A stretch of 64,000 nt of DNA from positions 1-64,000 of the forward strand of contig JAEWSC010000043.1 of NCBI GenBank assembly GCA_023398575.1, given 5' to 3'. Below, one piece after another: positions 61,193-64,000 of this stretch. The position numbers and the translations under genes were made by a program. A model generated the notes under the pieces. It saw only the letters and a program-made list of their open reading frames with translations, was not told where the DNA came from and did not search any database. The stretch's first letter is position 1, and every line of letters starts with the position of its first letter. The stretch is from Bacillota bacterium. Its GTDB lineage: Bacteria > Bacillota > Clostridia > Christensenellales > Aristaeellaceae.

Positions 61193-62017
61193 ATGGAGTT
61201 CTTCGGCCTCATCGGGGAAAAGCTGGGCCACAGCCTATCGGAGGTCATACATACCCGGTTGTTTGAGCTTTTGTCCCTGCCGGCAGCCTACAAGCTGATG
61301 GAGATCAAAAAAGAGCAGCTTCATGAGGTGGGGCCGGCCATTCGGCTGCTTCACTTCAAGGGCATCAATGTCACCATCCCCTACAAGGAATGGGTGATCC
61401 CGCAACTGGACGAAATTGATGTTTCTGCACGGCACTTGATGGCGGTAAACACCATCAAAAACGAAAAAGGAAAGCTCACCGGCTATAATACCGATGTGCA
61501 TGGCCTGATGGAATTGTTTCACCATCACGGTATTGAAGCTTCCGGAAAGCCGGCCGTAGTGTTGGGCAGCGGCGGCGCGGCGAAGGCGGCGCTTGAGGCG
61601 CTGCATCAAATGGGCGCCAGCCAAATGTATGTGGCAAGCCGCAGCCCGAAGGGAAAAACGGCGGCTTTCCCGAATACAACATATATTGATTATTTGCAGC
61701 TAAACGACATTGCCGGCGGCGTACTGCTCAACGCCACACCGGTGGGTATGTGGCCAAAGGTAGACGCTTGCCCCGTAAGCAGAGATATCGTATCCCGGTT
61801 TGACGCGGTGGTAGATACCATTTACAACCCTTGGGAAACACAGCTGTTGACCTTGGCAAAGGGGCAGGGTAAGCCCCATTGCAACGGCTTTTATATGCTG
61901 GTGGCCCAGGCGGTAAGGGCAGAGGAAATCTTTTGGGACAGGTCTTTCCCGACCCATATCACCGATACCCTGTATCAGGAGCTGGCCATCAAACTTCAAC
62001 ACAAAGGAGGCGTCTGA
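61193..62017 (+). CDS. aroE: Shikimate dehydrogenase
   Basis: 274 residues, ATG 61193 behind GGAGGAAG. Substrate part: GEKLGHSLSEVIHTRLF, KGINVTIPYKEW with the catalytic Lys, and NTIKNEKGKLTGYNTDVHG. Nucleotide loop: VVLGSGGAAKAALEAL. It reduces 3-dehydroshikimate with NADPH. Confidence 0.96.
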   Translation: MEFFGLIGEKLGHSLSEVIHTRLFELLSLPAAYKLMEIKKEQLHEVGPAIRLLHFKGINVTIPYKEWVIPQLDEIDVSARHLMAVNTIKNEKGKLTGYNTDVHGLMELFHHHGIEASGKPAVVLGSGGAAKAALEALHQMGASQMYVASRSPKGKTAAFPNTTYIDYLQLNDIAGGVLLNATPVGMWPKVDACPVSRDIVSRFDAVVDTIYNPWETQLLTLAKGQGKPHCNGFYMLVAQAVRAEEIFWDRSFPTHITDTLYQELAIKLQHKGGV

Positions 62018-62464
62018 ATGCATATCCTTTTACTCAACGGACCGAACCTGAACCTGACAGGCATCCGGGAGCCTGGCGTATACGGCATTAAAACCTATAG
62101 TACCATCTGCATGCAGCTGAAGGAAGAAGCGGAAAAGCGGGGCATTGAGCTGGATATCCGCCAAAGCAACCATGAAGGCGTGTTGATCGACTGGGTACAT
62201 GAGGCCCTTTTAAAAAAATTTGACGGCATCATTATCAACCCCGGCGCTTATACCCATTACAGCTACGCGCTGCACGACGCGGTAAAGGCGGCAGCACTGC
62301 CTACCGTAGAAGTGCATCTGTCCAACGTGCACGCCCGGGAGGAGTTTCGGCGCACCTCCGTCATCGCGCCGGCATGCCTGGGCCAGATTGGCGGCTTTGG
62401 CCCAGAAGGATATGTGCTGGCCATGGATGCGCTTTTGAAGTATGTCAAGGAGCGCCGTGTATGA
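62018..62464 (+). CDS. aroQ: 3-dehydroquinate dehydratase, type II
   Basis: 148 residues, directly adjacent to aroE (0 bp between). Type II signatures: LLLNGPNLNLTGIREPGVYG with catalytic Tyr, RQSNHEGVLIDWVH, IINPGAYTHYSYALHDA and VEVHLSNVHAREEFRRTS. It makes 3-dehydroshikimate. Confidence 0.97.
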   Translation: MHILLLNGPNLNLTGIREPGVYGIKTYSTICMQLKEEAEKRGIELDIRQSNHEGVLIDWVHEALLKKFDGIIINPGAYTHYSYALHDAVKAAALPTVEVHLSNVHAREEFRRTSVIAPACLGQIGGFGPEGYVLAMDALLKYVKERRV

Positions 62465-63300
62465 ACATCGTCATCGCGGGTCTTGGCGTCATCGGCGGCT
62501 CTTTCGCCATGGCGCTTACAAAAGCCGGGTATCAGAACATCTATGGCATTGATGTAAATGAGCAAACCTTGCTAAAGGCCAAAGAGCAGGGATACATACA
62601 GGAGGGGGATACAGACGGCGGCGCATTTTTGCAAAAGGCCGACTTGACGATCCTCTGCATTTATCCCCACAGCGTGCCGGGATTCATAAAAGCCCATTAT
62701 TCAGACTTCAAGTCCGGCAGTGTCCTCACCGATGTGACCGGCGTCAAAAGCGAACTTGCTCGGCAGCTGCACACGTTGCTTCCCCCAGGCGTCGATTTCG
62801 TGCCAGGGCATCCCATGGCCGGCCGGGAAAAGATGAGCTTTGACTTTGCCAGCGACGCGGTGTTCAAAAACGCCAATTACCTGTTAACGCCCCTTCAAAC
62901 CAATAAGGAAGAAAACCTGCGCATGATAGAAGCCCTGGCCCTGGAGTTGGGCTTTAAAAGGGTGCGTCGCATTACGCCCCAAACCCACGACATGCTTATC
63001 GCACACACATCCCAGCTTCCTCACGCTCTGGCGGTGGCGCTGATCAACAGCGACCGGGAAGGCCGGGAAACAGGCCAGTTCATTGGCGACAGCTACCGTG
63101 ATTTGACCCGCATCGCCAGAATCAACGGCGCGCTGTGGAGCGAGCTGTTTCTTTCCAACAAGGAGTATTTGCTGGAAGCCATCGGCGATTTTAACGAGCA
63201 GCTTCACATGATCGAAAAAGCGCTGCAAAACGAGGATAAGGATACGCTGATCCGCCTGTTTGAAAGGTCAACGCTAAGGCGGGAGAAGCTGGATTCATAA
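62461..63300 (+). CDS. tyrA: Prephenate dehydrogenase
   Basis: 279 residues from ATG 62461 (ATGA overlap with aroQ). NAD loop: IVIAGLGVIGGSFAMALTKA. Substrate region: VDFVPGHPMAGREKMSFDFA with the conserved His, and HDMLIAHTSQLPHALAVALI. It makes 4-hydroxyphenylpyruvate for tyrosine. No ACT domain or fused mutase. Last gene of the operon. Confidence 0.95.
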   Translation: MNIVIAGLGVIGGSFAMALTKAGYQNIYGIDVNEQTLLKAKEQGYIQEGDTDGGAFLQKADLTILCIYPHSVPGFIKAHYSDFKSGSVLTDVTGVKSELARQLHTLLPPGVDFVPGHPMAGREKMSFDFASDAVFKNANYLLTPLQTNKEENLRMIEALALELGFKRVRRITPQTHDMLIAHTSQLPHALAVALINSDREGRETGQFIGDSYRDLTRIARINGALWSELFLSNKEYLLEAIGDFNEQLHMIEKALQNEDKDTLIRLFERSTLRREKLDS

Positions 63301-63322
63301 AAGTTTTTCGGGATGGGGTTCG

Positions 63323-63360
63323 GGGAAGGGTCTTTTTATAAAAAGACCCTTCCCTTATTT
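63323..63360 (+). terminator. Terminator of the aromatic amino acid operon
   Basis: A 15-bp perfect stem (63323-63337 with 63340-63354) with a very short AT loop, followed by TTATTT. Confidence 0.85.
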
Positions 63361-63434
63361 CATTCCCGCCCGGCTCCCCTTGTTTCCGTTCCCGGTTTAT
63401 GGTAGCATGTCCCTGGAAGGCAAGGTGGTATAGA

Positions 63435-64000
63435 ATGAGGGATTTACACATCGCCCGGATTGCTGCCGTATCCCCAAGGGTATACCTGGGCGACTGCAAA
63501 AAAAACGCACAGGAAACCATACAGTGGATACAGCGGTTAAGCGGGGAGCACATACAGGCAGCGGTTTTCCCTGAGCTTGGCATTACCGGCTACACCGTAA
63601 GCGATTTGTTGCTAAACGAAACGCTGCAAGCAGAGGCGGTTGCGGCATTGCAAACCATTGCAAAGGCCTCGGGTACCATGGTGGCCATCGTGGGCCTGCC
63701 CCTTTCCAACCAGGGCCGGCTATACAACTGCGCGGCGGTTTTGCAAAACGGAAAAATCAAGGGCATCGCCACCAAGCGCTTTTTACCCAATGGCGGGGAA
63801 TTTTACGAAACCCGCTGGTTCAAAAGCGGGAAGAATGCCCCGGACAGCATTGTTGTAAATGGCCAAACCATTCCCTTCGGCATGAATCTGCTCTTTGAGG
63901 CGGATCAGTTCCGCTTTGCTATAGAAATCTGCGAGGATCTGTGGGGCCCTAATCCGCCCTCCAGCACATACGCCCCGGCCGGAGCAGAAGTCATATTCAA
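63435..64000 (+). CDS. nadE: Glutamine-dependent NAD+ synthetase, N-terminal part (3' partial)
   Basis: About 188 residues visible from ATG 63435 behind AAGGTGG; the gene runs off the window. The visible part is the nitrilase-like glutaminase domain: AAVFPELGITGYTVSDLLL with the catalytic Glu, ATKRFLPNGGEFYETRWF with Lys, and FAIEICEDLWGPNPPSS with Cys. The YxTRWF/EDLWGP-type ending is typical of the long bacterial NAD synthetases. The C-terminal synthetase part must lie beyond the window. Confidence 0.92.
   Translation, partial: MRDLHIARIAAVSPRVYLGDCKKNAQETIQWIQRLSGEHIQAAVFPELGITGYTVSDLLLNETLQAEAVAALQTIAKASGTMVAIVGLPLSNQGRLYNCAAVLQNGKIKGIATKRFLPNGGEFYETRWFKSGKNAPDSIVVNGQTIPFGMNLLFEADQFRFAIEICEDLWGPNPPSSTYAPAGAEVIF

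Overview
The window looks like chromosomal DNA of a spore-forming-type Firmicute, most likely an uncultured gut Clostridia lineage (inference). The signs are strong AGGAGG ribosome binding sites, a T-box leader, a CGAAC-N4-GTTC SOS box, a Spo0E-like small protein, a TasA/SipW-type locus, DUF421 and DUF4363 proteins, and many secreted SH3-repeat proteins. I saw no tRNA, rRNA, CRISPR array or intact transposase. Gene order is mostly short operons with 4-bp ATGA overlaps.

Layout. 1-3.4 kb: two secreted SH3-repeat proteins, the first cut by the window edge. 3.5-11.7 kb: an orphan MetQ-like binding protein with an unusual leader, an RluA-type pseudouridine synthase, a flavoprotein, a DUF1015 protein, an SRAP (HMCES/YedK) protein and a SWIM-SNF2 helicase. 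12.2-25.9 kb: three ECF sigma/putative anti-sigma modules, each with a CGTCTA element just upstream of the sigma gene. Modules 2 and 3 sit beside duplicated, decayed peptidoglycan-binding genes. Between modules 1 and 2 lie an F420-ligase-like gene, a 55-codon Spo0E-like gene, a small membrane protein and T-box-controlled proS. 26-27.6 kb: a HAD phosphatase and an MscS channel.

27.6-38.2 kb is a cell-surface and biofilm region. A minus-strand TasA-like/adhesin-like/SipW-like/DUF5305 operon has a c-di-GMP-I (GEMM-I) riboswitch and an intrinsic terminator in its leader. Divergent from it runs a plus-strand operon with a lipid-linked sugar transferase, a split transketolase, LicD and a flippase. 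A MITE-like repeat lies inside that operon. A kinase-fold phosphotransferase, a GNAT-phosphomannose isomerase fusion and an ABC exporter follow.

42.6-55.6 kb is mixed housekeeping and accessory DNA. It holds a zinc-ribbon protein, a flavin reductase, GNATs, an AEC transporter, a metallophosphoesterase, DUF421/DUF4363, LD-carboxypeptidase, a three-gene operon of unknown protein, radical SAM enzyme and GNAT, a TipA-like MerR regulator, LexA-controlled dinB and a secreted repeat protein.

55.6-63.3 kb is a compact aromatic amino acid operon (aroF-aroB-aroA-aroC-pheA-aroE-aroQ-tyrA). It is preceded by a 38-codon Phe/Tyr-rich leader peptide and an attenuator. Shikimate kinase and chorismate mutase are not in the operon. 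The window ends inside a glutamine-dependent NAD synthetase gene.
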